Below, one piece after another: positions 1-4,813 of a DNA stretch of 5,547 bases. The position numbers and the translations under genes were made by a program. This DNA is from an uncultured Synechococcus sp. (lineage in GTDB: Bacteria; Cyanobacteriota; Cyanobacteriia; PCC-6307; Cyanobiaceae): assembly GCA_937975655.1 (NCBI GenBank), contig CALJTZ010000414.1, positions 1-5,547 on the forward strand, in the 5' to 3' direction. Position 1 is the first letter of the stretch. Each line of letters starts with the position of its first letter. The notes under the pieces are model-generated. The model did no database searches and was not told the origin of the DNA. It worked only from the letters and a program-made list of their open reading frames with translations.

Positions 1-1
1 G

Positions 2-349
2 ATCGAGCACCTGCGCGGCCAGGCCGCCTACCGCCAGCAGCAGGCCAAGCGCCTCGGTGATCTGGCCCGCTCTGATGCCAGCCGGGCCGATGCCCTGGAG
101 GAGTCGCTGGTGTTTGTCCTCACCCAACTCCAGCCCACCGCCACCCGCTTCTCGTTTCCGAATCACGAGCTCAGCAGCCGCAGGACCTCCGCCGTCGTGA
201 TCGTCGACGAACAGGCCCTCGATTCCGAGTGGCTCAACGTCACCACCACCAGCAAGCCAGATAAGGCCGCCATCAAGGAGGCCCTCAAGGCTGGCCGCCA
301 GATCACCGGCGCCCAGCTCCTCTCCCGTCGCAGCTGGCGCATTCACTGA
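2..349 (+). CDS. Siphovirus Gp157-family protein, C-terminal part (5' end outside window)
   Basis: The reading frame is open from the window edge and gives the last 115 residues, so the start lies upstream. The first 35 or so residues form a charged, Gln/Ala/Arg-rich helix that looks like the end of the coiled coil typical of Gp157 proteins. The tail carries the family signature: a strand in which phage-like proteins read 'F.....SS..AVVIVDE', then a DSEWLNV segment, then KPDKAAIKEALKAGRQITGA, and a final basic strand ending in SWRIH. Gp157 was first linked to phage resistance in Streptococcus thermophilus, and the family is usually found in phage or prophage recombination clusters next to a single-strand annealing protein. 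That is the arrangement here, with a Rad52 protein starting 80 bases downstream. Its biochemical role is not established. The family call rests on the C-terminal motif and on the neighbour; I am fairly sure of it. Confidence 0.85.
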   Translation: MEHLRGQAAYRQQQAKRLGDLARSDASRADALEESLVFVLTQLQPTATRFSFPNHELSSRRTSAVVIVDEQALDSEWLNVTTTSKPDKAAIKEALKAGRQITGAQLLSRRSWRIH

Positions 350-371
350 CGGCCTCAGGTCACCTGCAAGT

Positions 372-399
372 GGGGTTCCGGTGGTGCAGCCGGGACCCC
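372..399 (+). terminator. Terminator-like hairpin between Gp157 gene and rad52
   Basis: GGGGTTCCGG (372-381) pairs over ten base pairs, one of them G-U, with CCGGGACCCC (390-399) around an 8-base loop. It is followed by a pyrimidine stretch (TCCCCTCTTC) and not by a clean U run. It lies in the 80-base gap between the two genes, so it may attenuate transcription into rad52 or stabilise an mRNA end. It also argues against the GTG at 370 as the rad52 start, because initiation there would be buried in the stem. Confidence 0.4.
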
Positions 400-429
400 T
401 CCCCTCTTCACACCATTGATTCCATCGCC

Positions 430-1374
430 ATGACCGTCGCCGCTCCTTCTACAAACGGAACCCGCACCTCCAGTCGCCCCTCTGCTCCTCGCCCTGCCCA
501 AAGGCCGCCTTCGGCCCTGGAGCTGATCCGATCTCCTGACCGCGCCGAGGCTGCTTCTTCATCAGCCACGCCGGAATCAGCGTCGGCCGCCGTCTCGGTT
601 CAGTCCCCAGGCTTCTCCCCCGAGCAGCTCGCTGCCCTCGCCGCTCCCCTCGATCGGGCCAACGTCCGCCAGCGGGAGCAGGGCCGCAGCCGAGTGAGCT
701 ATCTGGAAGGTTGGCAGGTGATCGCGGAAGCCAACCGCATCTTTGGCTTCGATGGCTGGCAGCGTCAGACCATCGCCGTCCGCTGCGTCGCCGAAGCCGA
801 ACGCATGATCGGCCGGGATCAGAAGCCCGGTTGGGGCGTCACCTACACCGCCCGCGTGCGCGTCACCGTTAGCGCCGGAAGCCTGATGCCCCTGGTTCGG
901 GAGGGCAGCGGCGCCGACCACGGCATCGACGTCGACCTGGGGCAGGCCCATGAATCCGCCCTCAAGGAGGCCGAAACCGACGCCATGAAGCGGGCACTGA
1001 TGACCTTTGGGAACCCGTTTGGCCTGGCGCTCTACGACAAGGCGCAGCGGCAGGTCAGCAGCGCAGCAGGTCAGGGAGAGGGAGCGCAGCGGCCAGGTGG
1101 GCAGCAGCCTTCCGTGAGCCGGGCGGCGGCTGGCGCTCCCTCCCCCACCACTGCATCCCCGGCCCAAGCTGACCCCGGCCAGCAGGCCCTCGATGCCGAA
1201 ACGATCCAGCACCTCCACAGCAGCCTGCGCGCCCTCCCCCGCCCTCAGCTGGAGAGCCTCACCCGGGCCTTTCGCAAGCGGTTCCAGGTTCCCGAGGAGG
1301 CGGTGACGATCGCCGATCGGATCAATCAGAAGTGCCACCACGACTGGATTGAGGCATTCCTCGTGCAGCAGTAG
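430..1374 (+). CDS. Rad52/Rad22-family single-strand annealing protein
   Basis: Predicted to bind ssDNA and anneal complementary strands during recombination, as phage Rad52-like proteins do. The product is 314 residues if it starts at ATG 430; an in-frame GTG at 370 would add 20 residues without family character, and I see no clear Shine-Dalgarno at either. Residues 1-60 are a Pro/Ser/Ala-rich, probably disordered leader. The Rad52 core spans about 62-210 and shows VSYLEGW (89-95), FGFDGWQ (105-111), the 'GWGVTYTARVRV' strand (134-145), the helix KEAETDAMKRAL (179-190) and FGNPFGLALYD (193-203). A Gly/Gln/Pro/Ala linker follows, then a helical C-terminal segment (about 255-314) of unknown role, possibly for partner contacts. 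With the preceding Gp157 gene it forms a phage-type recombination module, suggesting a prophage remnant or mobile element. The large open frame on the opposite strand (577-1431) is a GC-rich shadow. Confidence 0.92.
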   Translation: MTVAAPSTNGTRTSSRPSAPRPAQRPPSALELIRSPDRAEAASSSATPESASAAVSVQSPGFSPEQLAALAAPLDRANVRQREQGRSRVSYLEGWQVIAEANRIFGFDGWQRQTIAVRCVAEAERMIGRDQKPGWGVTYTARVRVTVSAGSLMPLVREGSGADHGIDVDLGQAHESALKEAETDAMKRALMTFGNPFGLALYDKAQRQVSSAAGQGEGAQRPGGQQPSVSRAAAGAPSPTTASPAQADPGQQALDAETIQHLHSSLRALPRPQLESLTRAFRKRFQVPEEAVTIADRINQKCHHDWIEAFLVQQ

Positions 1375-1404
1375 TGCCCGGCAGTGGATGGATGGCCGCG
1401 TCAG

Positions 1405-1429
1405 GAGGCTCCACCTGGAGTGGGGCCTC
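1405..1429. terminator. Bidirectional terminator-like hairpin after rad52
   Basis: GAGGCTCCAC (1405-1414) pairs with GTGGGGCCTC (1420-1429), ten pairs including one G-U, around a 5-base loop. It sits in the 78-base gap between the convergent rad52 gene and the minus-strand gene ending at 1453, where it could end both transcripts. There is no U run on either side, so it is not a classical intrinsic terminator. Cyanobacteria generally lack Rho, which makes a structural terminator here plausible. Confidence 0.5.
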
Positions 1430-1452
1430 ATCGCATCACCTGACCACCGTGC

Positions 1453-1761
1453 TCAGCCAGCGCAGATCAGGGACTCGATCGAAACCTGATTGAGTTGCTC
1501 AGCCACCTGGACCTGGACGTCCTCGCTCTGCTGACTCAGGGGCGACACCTCCAGACATGGACTCCCAGAGGTCAGGTTGATCTCCTGGCCCTTCATCAAC
1601 GACAGCATCCTGGGATCCTCAAAGTTCGCGCTGGTCGCAAAGACCAGATGCCTGTCGTGGTCTGCATCAAAGACGTACCCCACGACGTACCACGTCCCGT
1701 CAGGGCCGGTCGCGCTGGTCACCACCTCGTGGAGAAAAGCTCGGGTTGGTTGCACCGCCAT
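1453..1761 (-). CDS. Hypothetical protein, 102 aa
   Basis: I do not recognise a family. It is judged real because of a strong Shine-Dalgarno (AGAGGAGA on the minus strand) with GGAG eight bases before the ATG, protein-like composition and a clean convergent arrangement with rad52. The N-terminal half (residues 10-50) alternates hydrophobic and polar residues, with 'GTWYVVGYVF' at 22-31 and 'HLVFATSANF' at 38-47. It looks like a small beta-rich fold that might contain an antiparallel sheet. The middle has a MKGQEINLTSG segment; the C-terminal third is acidic and Gln-rich, ending in a short helix with Cys100. There is no signal peptide or membrane segment, so it is probably cytosolic. Being next to a phage-type recombination pair, it could be part of the same mobile segment or a host gene flanking it. 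Confidence 0.72.
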   Translation of the reverse strand: MAVQPTRAFLHEVVTSATGPDGTWYVVGYVFDADHDRHLVFATSANFEDPRMLSLMKGQEINLTSGSPCLEVSPLSQQSEDVQVQVAEQLNQVSIESLICAG

Positions 1762-1768
1762 CGCTGGA

Positions 1769-1776
1769 TCTCCTCT
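1769..1776 (-). promoter_or_regulatory. Strong ribosome binding site for the 102-aa gene
   Basis: On the minus strand AGAGGAGA lies with its GGAG core eight bases before the ATG at 1761. It is one of the clearest Shine-Dalgarno sites in the window and fixes this start. Confidence 0.75.
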
Positions 1777-1990
1777 TCAAGCGAGGGGGGCTGGCGCTGC
1801 ACCGCAGCTGCACCCTTGTGGATGCCGAGCGGTGCGCCGCGTCTTCACTCGATCGCTGTCCACAGAGCGAGGGGCGGAAGGGAATGGACTGGTCGGGCGG
1901 CGTGGAAGGCCCGGAATCACTGGCCATGGGCTGACTGCAGAGTCATCAACAAGGGACCGCATGGGTAGAAGCAAAGGGCTCCAACTCCCC

Positions 1991-2017
1991 CCGGCCTTTC
2001 TCGTTCCGAAAGGCCGG
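1991..2017. repeat. Perfect 10-bp stem-loop
   Basis: CCGGCCTTTC (1991-2000) and GAAAGGCCGG (2008-2017) are exact inverted copies around the 7-base loop TCGTTCC. There is no U run on either strand and no gene ends nearby, so a terminator role is uncertain. It could be part of a small RNA, an attenuator, or a remnant of a mobile element. Confidence 0.6.
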
Positions 2018-2165
2018 CCCCGCGGACATCAAGGTCTAACACCGGGCTTTGGGGCCCAACACCACTGGTAGCGTCAAGCGCCTTTACGTCTTGCCACATT
2101 TGGTGGTCAGCCGCAGGATCGCCCCCTAGTGATCTGGCTCCGAGAGCTTCGCGGTTGGGCATCCC

Positions 2166-2239
2166 GAGAACCGCCACAACCTGCAGCCAATTCTGAAATT
2201 GAGAGCCCCTGCGCGGCAACGGTTCTCACTCGTTCTCAA
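2166..2239. repeat. Cluster of GAGAAC/GTTCTC motifs
   Basis: GAGAACCG (2166-2173) is the exact inverted copy of CGGTTCTC (2220-2227). A second GTTCTCA (2232-2238) repeats GTTCTCA (2222-2228) with a 10-base period, one helical turn. A degenerate TTGAGAGCC begins at 2199, and its TTGAGA inverts TCTCAA at 2234-2239. The motif can be written TGAGAACC, seen once degenerate and three times well conserved in 74 bases. Such spacing is typical of cooperative regulator binding. The regulator is unknown. Confidence 0.4.
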
Positions 2240-2340
2240 TAAGGGCTTGTGCCAGTCGAAAAACAGGCCGGCCTCATCGCCTTGCGCCTCGCTCAGGCCT
2301 GGATGGACCCCGGCGTGACCCCGTCGCCCGACCCTTTAAC

Positions 2341-2354
2341 AGTACGCTTGTACT
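2341..2354 (+). promoter_or_regulatory. LexA (SOS) box
   Basis: AGTACGCTTGTACT is a perfect palindrome of AGTAC and GTACT separated by four bases. It agrees closely with the cyanobacterial LexA-box consensus, written AGTAC-N4-GTACT, with the preferred T immediately before the right arm. It ends 15 bases before the ATG at 2370, so bound LexA would block the promoter or early transcription of the following two genes. A weak -10-like TTTAAC (2335-2340) would place the start of transcription inside the box. Confidence 0.75.
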
Positions 2355-2359
2355 TCTGT

Positions 2360-2363
2360 GGAG
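2360..2363 (+). promoter_or_regulatory. Ribosome binding site deciding the ATG 2370 start
   Basis: GGAG lies six bases before the ATG at 2370. The alternative GTG at 2358, four codons upstream and in frame, overlaps this site and has no Shine-Dalgarno of its own, so the ATG is preferred. Confidence 0.6.
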
Positions 2364-2369
2364 TCGCTG

Positions 2370-2654
2370 ATGGCGCTTCATCGTCCCCGCCCGATAGGGC
2401 CAGCCGATCGGATCGATCTCCCTACTGAGGAGTGGCCGTTCCTCGACCAGGATGTGCTGGTGCAGGCCCAGAGCCGCAAGGTCTGCATGACCTGCCACTG
2501 GTTTCAGCACCAAGCAGGTGTGAACTGCATCCCGCTGCTCACCTGCCAGCTGCACCAGGGCCTGATCGCCCACGGCGAGCACCTCACCAGCCGCTGCCAG
2601 GGCTGGACCGACGACATGGTGCGCCAGAGCGGTTGGGCGCCGGAGGTGGCCTGA
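2370..2654 (+). CDS. Cys/His-rich small protein, LexA-box controlled
   Basis: A 94-residue protein that I cannot assign to a named family. Its centre is a metal-binding-like array: C39-x2-C42-H43, C53, C59, H62, H68, H71 and C76, inside 'CMTCHWF', 'CIPLLTCQLHQGLI' and 'SRCQGW'. Five cysteines and several histidines in under 40 residues suggest a zinc site or possibly an Fe-S cluster; this is inference from spacing only. The N-terminal 30 residues are Pro-rich and acidic (PTEEWPFLDQD) and there is no signal peptide. The gene starts 15 bases after a LexA box and the DUF1651 gene follows after a 10-base gap, so the two are probably one SOS-inducible operon. A role in the DNA-damage response is suggested by the operator, not by the protein itself. 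Confidence 0.78.
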   Translation: MALHRPRPIGPADRIDLPTEEWPFLDQDVLVQAQSRKVCMTCHWFQHQAGVNCIPLLTCQLHQGLIAHGEHLTSRCQGWTDDMVRQSGWAPEVA

Positions 2655-2664
2655 GCAGCTCCTG

Positions 2665-2949
2665 ATGAATGTCCTCGACAGGCCCCGCCGCCCGCCGCTC
2701 TCGCCGCGGGAGGGGTGGATCAGTGATGGCCGCCAGGTGCTGCATTTCAAGCCGCTGCGTTACGACCGCTGGAGCCAGAGCCTGGAGGTGACCCTCGGGG
2801 AGCTGATGGCCGCAGGCGAGGCACCGCTGCTCAAACGGCGCAAGGAGCTCACCCGTGAGCAGGCCATCAAGCTCTGGAGGCAGAAGCAACAGCAGGGCTG
2901 GCGGGCCTGTTCGCCGCAGTGGTCTCCGCCGCAGCCACCACGGGGCTGA
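2665..2949 (+). CDS. DUF1651 domain protein
   Basis: A 94-residue protein matching DUF1651, a family of unknown function found mainly in Synechococcus, Prochlorococcus and relatives. The visible family pattern is: GW at 17-18 followed by a turn and a strand ending in F (GRQVLHFKP, 22-30), then LLKRRKELTREQAIKLWRQ (residues 55-73), then GWRACSPQW (78-86). The 'P.LK.RR.L...A..LW......GW' core is well conserved. The N-terminus is basic and Pro-rich, and the protein ends in a short Pro-rich tail. It begins 10 bases after the Cys/His-rich gene with only a distant GGAGG (2642-2646), so translation may depend on coupling to the upstream gene. It probably shares the LexA box at 2341. Many DUF1651 genes occur in several copies per genome; nothing in the sequence reveals a biochemical activity. 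Confidence 0.88.
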   Translation: MNVLDRPRRPPLSPREGWISDGRQVLHFKPLRYDRWSQSLEVTLGELMAAGEAPLLKRRKELTREQAIKLWRQKQQQGWRACSPQWSPPQPPRG

Positions 2950-2998
2950 AGTGAATCGACACCGCTGCGTCATTCGGCCGCAGCTGAGCGATTCCACT
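2950..2998. repeat. Nested inverted repeat after the DUF1651 gene
   Basis: The outer arms AGTGAATCG (2950-2958) and CGATTCCACT (2989-2998) pair with one bulged base. The inner arms GCTGCG (2964-2969) and CGCAGC (2979-2984) pair perfectly around a 9-base loop. It begins on the base after the DUF1651 stop codon. No U run follows. It could terminate or stabilise the LexA-box transcript, or separate it from the membrane-protein gene 30 bases downstream. Confidence 0.5.
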
Positions 2999-3028
2999 CG
3001 CCAGAGTGCCGGTCCAGTCCGTGCCGCC

Positions 3029-3328
3029 ATGACCACCCCGACCCGTGAGCAGATCCTTGCCGCCTCGGCTGGCTGGGTCGCGGTCGTGCTGAACGTGTTG
3101 CCAGGCCTGGGGGCTGGCTACCTCTATCAACGCCGCTGGAAGGCTTACTGGAGCACCTCCGCGCTCGCAACAGCATGGTTTGTGGCCGGTGCTGTGCTGG
3201 GCCAGAACGCTGATGGAGCAGCTGAGGCCCAGAACCAGCTGGTGGGCTTGATCGGCCTGTTGGCCCTGGCCGGTGTCACCGCCACTGAGGCGGGTCTGGC
3301 TGTGAAAAAAGTGCGGCAAGGCAGCTGA
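3029..3328 (+). CDS. Small membrane protein, 99 aa
   Basis: The start is placed at ATG 3029 (MTTPTREQ). The same frame is open further upstream to 2855, but that part overlaps the DUF1651 gene and is Arg/Ser-rich shadow sequence. Three hydrophobic segments are visible at about 14-32, 42-58 and 70-88, the first ending in the motif LPGLGAGYLYQRRWKAYW. A Gly/Pro-rich hydrophobic turn followed by an aromatic and basic stretch resembles TM2-type small membrane proteins, but the match is partial and I do not assign the family. The loop at 59-69 is polar and the C-terminus is basic (KKVRQ), which suggests a cytoplasmic tail. No Shine-Dalgarno is evident. It stands 79 bases after the LexA-box unit, beyond an inverted repeat, so joint transcription is possible but unproven. 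Function unknown. Confidence 0.75.
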   Translation: MTTPTREQILAASAGWVAVVLNVLPGLGAGYLYQRRWKAYWSTSALATAWFVAGAVLGQNADGAAEAQNQLVGLIGLLALAGVTATEAGLAVKKVRQGS

Positions 3329-3354
3329 GTGCTCGCCTGGATCACAGCGCTTCT

Positions 3355-3684
3355 CTACCGAGGTGCTTGGCCCATCACGATGCCCATGCCGCTGAGGATC
3401 ACCACTGAACCCAAGAGGTCGTGGTTGCTGAGGGGTGCACCGTCCACAACGCGCAACCACATCAGGGCCATCGCCACATAGACGGCGCCATAGGCCGCGT
3501 ACACCCGTCCGGATGCCGTGGGGTGAAGGGTCAGCAACCAGGCGAACAGGGCCAGGCAGAGGGCGGCGGGGAGCAACAGCAACGGAGAGCGCTGCTGCTT
3601 CACCACCAGATCGGTGAGATAGCAACCAAGGATCTCCGCCAATGCCGTCAGCAGAAACAAGCCGGTGGTGGTCAGCACATTCAT
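3355..3684 (-). CDS. ynfA: YnfA/UPF0060 family membrane protein
   Basis: A 109-residue integral membrane protein of the UPF0060 (YnfA) family, small four-helix proteins related in fold to the small multidrug resistance transporters. Hydrophobic helices lie at about 5-24, 34-52, 60-79 and 88-106. Family motifs are clear: LTALAEILGCYL (12-23), LPAALCLALFAWLLTLHP (38-55) and GRVYAAYGAVYVA (59-71), followed by 'DLLGS' before the last helix. Length is normal for the family. The segment after CYL reads TDLVVKQ where many members have PYLWLR, a local departure. GAGG seven bases before the ATG supports the start. It is convergent with the 99-aa membrane protein (26-base gap) and divergent from the RIC gene (145 bases). 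YnfA homologues have been implicated in efflux of toxic compounds in enterobacteria; the substrate here is unknown. Confidence 0.93.
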   Translation of the reverse strand: MNVLTTTGLFLLTALAEILGCYLTDLVVKQQRSPLLLLPAALCLALFAWLLTLHPTASGRVYAAYGAVYVAMALMWLRVVDGAPLSNHDLLGSVVILSGMGIVMGQAPR

Positions 3685-3691
3685 GCCGTCG

Positions 3692-3695
3692 CCTC
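3692..3695 (-). promoter_or_regulatory. Ribosome binding site of ynfA
   Basis: GAGG on the minus strand, seven bases before the ATG at 3684, supports that start. Confidence 0.55.
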
Positions 3696-3820
3696 AGGTC
3701 ATCGTCGCCCGCCGGCACGGTTGTGGGTGATGGGCCAGGCCAGGGGCGTTGCACCGCTCTTTCGATGCATCTGTCTTTGCTCCGTCATCTGATGCCGTGC
3801 CCACAGTGGAGGGAGAGGCA

Positions 3821-3824
3821 GGAG
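3821..3824 (+). promoter_or_regulatory. Ribosome binding site deciding the RIC start
   Basis: GGAG lies five bases before the ATG at 3830, in a purine-rich stretch beginning at 3807. It favours this ATG over the in-frame ATG at 3749, whose extra 27 residues are not family-like. Confidence 0.65.
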
Positions 3825-3829
3825 CTGCC

Positions 3830-4558
3830 ATGGCACTCACGACCACAACGACCCTTGCAGAGATCGCATCCAGCCAACCGTCACTCACACGGGAGCTGGA
3901 GCGCCTCGGGCTCGACTACTGCTGCGGTGGCAAGCGCACCCTCGGCGAAGCGTGCCAAGAGCAGAACCTGGATCCAGAGGCTGTCGTTGGGCAACTGGAG
4001 GCATTGGGCGCCGGCGATGCCCCTACGCCCGAGTGGATTGGCATGTCAGCTCCCGAGTTGGTGGATCACCTGGAGGCGACCCATCACCGTTACCTCAAGC
4101 AGGAGCTGCCAAGGCTCAGCGAGCTGGCCGCCAAGGTGAGCCGGGTGCATGGGGAGAGGCATCCCGATCTGATTCGGGTTGCGGAGATCACCGGCGAGAT
4201 CCGCGCCGATCTGGAGCCGCACCTGCGCAAGGAGGAGGAGGTGCTGTTCCTGATGATCCGCACGCTGGCCGCAGCCGGCAGCTGTCCTGAGTTCCATTGC
4301 GGCTCGATCGCCAACCCCATCGCCGTGATGGAGCAGGAGCACACCACCGTGGGTGCGCTGCTGGAGCAGCTGCGGGCCATCACCCATGGCTATCAGGCAC
4401 CTGAGGACACCTGTACATCGACGCGCGCCTTGATGGCGGGGTTGGCGGAACTGGAGGCTGACACCCACCTGCACATCCACAAGGAGAACAACCATCTGTT
4501 CCCGGCGGTCATGGCTCTGGAAGAGCAGCTGACGGCATCAAGCCCCCAGCGTGTTTGA
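3830..4558 (+). CDS. ric: RIC-family di-iron iron-sulfur cluster repair protein (YtfE/ScdA type)
   Basis: A 242-residue cytosolic protein of the Repair of Iron Centers family, which restores iron-sulfur clusters damaged by nitric oxide or oxidative stress. Residues 8-58 form the ScdA N-terminal domain with the hallmark DYCCGG (29-34) followed by KRTLGEAC. The remainder is a hemerythrin-like four-helix domain whose likely iron ligands are visible: H85 or H86 in ATHHRYL, H131 and E135 in HLRKEEEVLF, H171 in EQEHTTVG, and H215 and E219 in HIHKENNHLFP. The two HxxxE motifs and overall length are normal for the family, so the protein appears complete. The start at ATG 3830 is supported by a Shine-Dalgarno and by the usual short leader before 'LAEI'. 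It is divergent from ynfA, monocistronic, and followed by a terminator hairpin. No operator for a known nitric-oxide regulator could be assigned in the 145-base upstream gap. Confidence 0.95.
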   Translation: MALTTTTTLAEIASSQPSLTRELERLGLDYCCGGKRTLGEACQEQNLDPEAVVGQLEALGAGDAPTPEWIGMSAPELVDHLEATHHRYLKQELPRLSELAAKVSRVHGERHPDLIRVAEITGEIRADLEPHLRKEEEVLFLMIRTLAAAGSCPEFHCGSIANPIAVMEQEHTTVGALLEQLRAITHGYQAPEDTCTSTRALMAGLAELEADTHLHIHKENNHLFPAVMALEEQLTASSPQRV

Positions 4559-4565
4559 CCACAAC

Positions 4566-4594
4566 AAAGCCCGGAGCGTTGGCCCCGGGCATTT
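4566..4594 (+). terminator. Terminator of the RIC gene
   Basis: GCCCGG (4569-4574) pairs with CCGGGC (4585-4590), and after an A-C mismatch two more pairs close a 4-base loop. Flanking AAA (4566-4568) and TTT (4592-4594) add pairing and a short U tract. It starts 8 bases after the stop codon. The U tract is short but position and stem strength make this a good intrinsic terminator. Confidence 0.7.
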
Positions 4595-4649
4595 GCCTGC
4601 TCAGCCGTGGTGCCTTCCCAAGGGGGTCGGGCGCAGCTGTGCGGTCGGT

Positions 4650-4675
4650 TGATCGTTTTCAGATCAGGTGTTTTT
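4650..4675 (+). terminator. Weak terminator-like element with U5 run
   Basis: TGATC (4650-4654) and GATCA (4662-4666) form a 5-bp stem around a 7-base loop, followed after GGTG by TTTTT (4671-4675). The stem is weak. It could be a backup terminator for the RIC transcript. Confidence 0.3.
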
Positions 4676-4701
4676 CAGTTGTGGGCGGAGCTGCCGGCGC
4701 T

Positions 4702-4721
4702 GGCACCTGGGGCCAGGTGTC
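4702..4721. repeat. Tight inverted repeat CACCTGG/CCAGGTG
   Basis: CACCTGG (4704-4710) and CCAGGTG (4713-4719) are exact inverted copies two bases apart, with GG/TC extending the pairing by one G-U and one G-C. The near-palindrome TGCCGGCGCTGGCA (4692-4705) abuts and overlaps it by two bases. It could be a protein-binding palindrome or a hairpin in an RNA. Confidence 0.5.
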
Positions 4722-4813
4722 TAGGGGGACGTTCCGTTCGGTCCGGGGCACCTAGAGCGATGCAGTGGACGGCCATCAGGCCAGGAACATCCGTGATCCG
4801 TTGAGAGTGTTGG

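Larger units (their letters stand above)
1777..2340. other. Gene-free region rich in inverted repeats
   Basis: I find no credible gene here. The open frames on both strands have arginine/proline-rich, low-information products, mutually overlap, and lack good ribosome binding sites. The region holds a perfect 10-bp stem-loop (1991-2017), smaller palindromes TGACT-gcag-AGTCA (1932-1945) and CAATT-ctga-AATTG (2188-2201), and a cluster of GAGAAC/GTTCTC motifs (2166-2239). It also has an inverted pair of weak DnaA-box-like sequences, TGTGGATG (1817-1824) and TGTCCACA (1856-1863). No tRNA, rRNA or CRISPR repeat is visible. It probably contains the promoter of the 102-aa gene on one side and that of the LexA-box unit on the other, but I cannot place a convincing -35/-10 pair. 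Confidence 0.6.

Noticed and set aside
577..1431. 284-codon open frame on the minus strand opposite rad52
   Set aside because: The plus strand encodes a clear Rad52 domain; the antisense product is Gly/Leu/Arg-rich with no recognisable motif, a usual shadow in GC-rich DNA.
1495..2071. Overlapping plus-strand open frames across the 102-aa gene and beyond
   Set aside because: They run antisense to a gene with a strong ribosome binding site, and their products are basic and low in information.
1917..2219. 100-codon minus-strand frame (starts MPRRGSQFQNW)
   Set aside because: No Shine-Dalgarno, it contains the perfect hairpin at 1991-2017 and the palindrome at 2188-2201, and the product matches nothing I know. 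A degenerate gene remnant cannot be fully excluded.
2249..2428. 59-codon GTG-start frame (VPVEKQAGLIALRLAQ...) before and across the LexA box
   Set aside because: The first 20 residues look protein-like and AAGGG precedes it, but it contains the LexA box and overlaps the Cys/His-rich gene, and the second half is Ser/Arg/Pro-rich. Kept only as a possible leader or remnant.
2584..3036. 150-codon minus-strand frame opposite the DUF1651 gene
   Set aside because: DUF1651 on the plus strand is well supported; the antisense product is Leu/Pro/Arg-rich shadow sequence.
2867..3754. 295-codon minus-strand frame spanning several genes
   Set aside because: It overlaps the whole ynfA gene in another frame and runs antisense to the 99-aa membrane protein; composition is His/Arg/Gly-rich without domains.
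3764..3771. GATGCATC palindrome as an NsrR half-site before the RIC gene
   Set aside because: Only the core resembles NsrR sites of enterobacteria; the second half-site is absent and the regulator is not known from this lineage.
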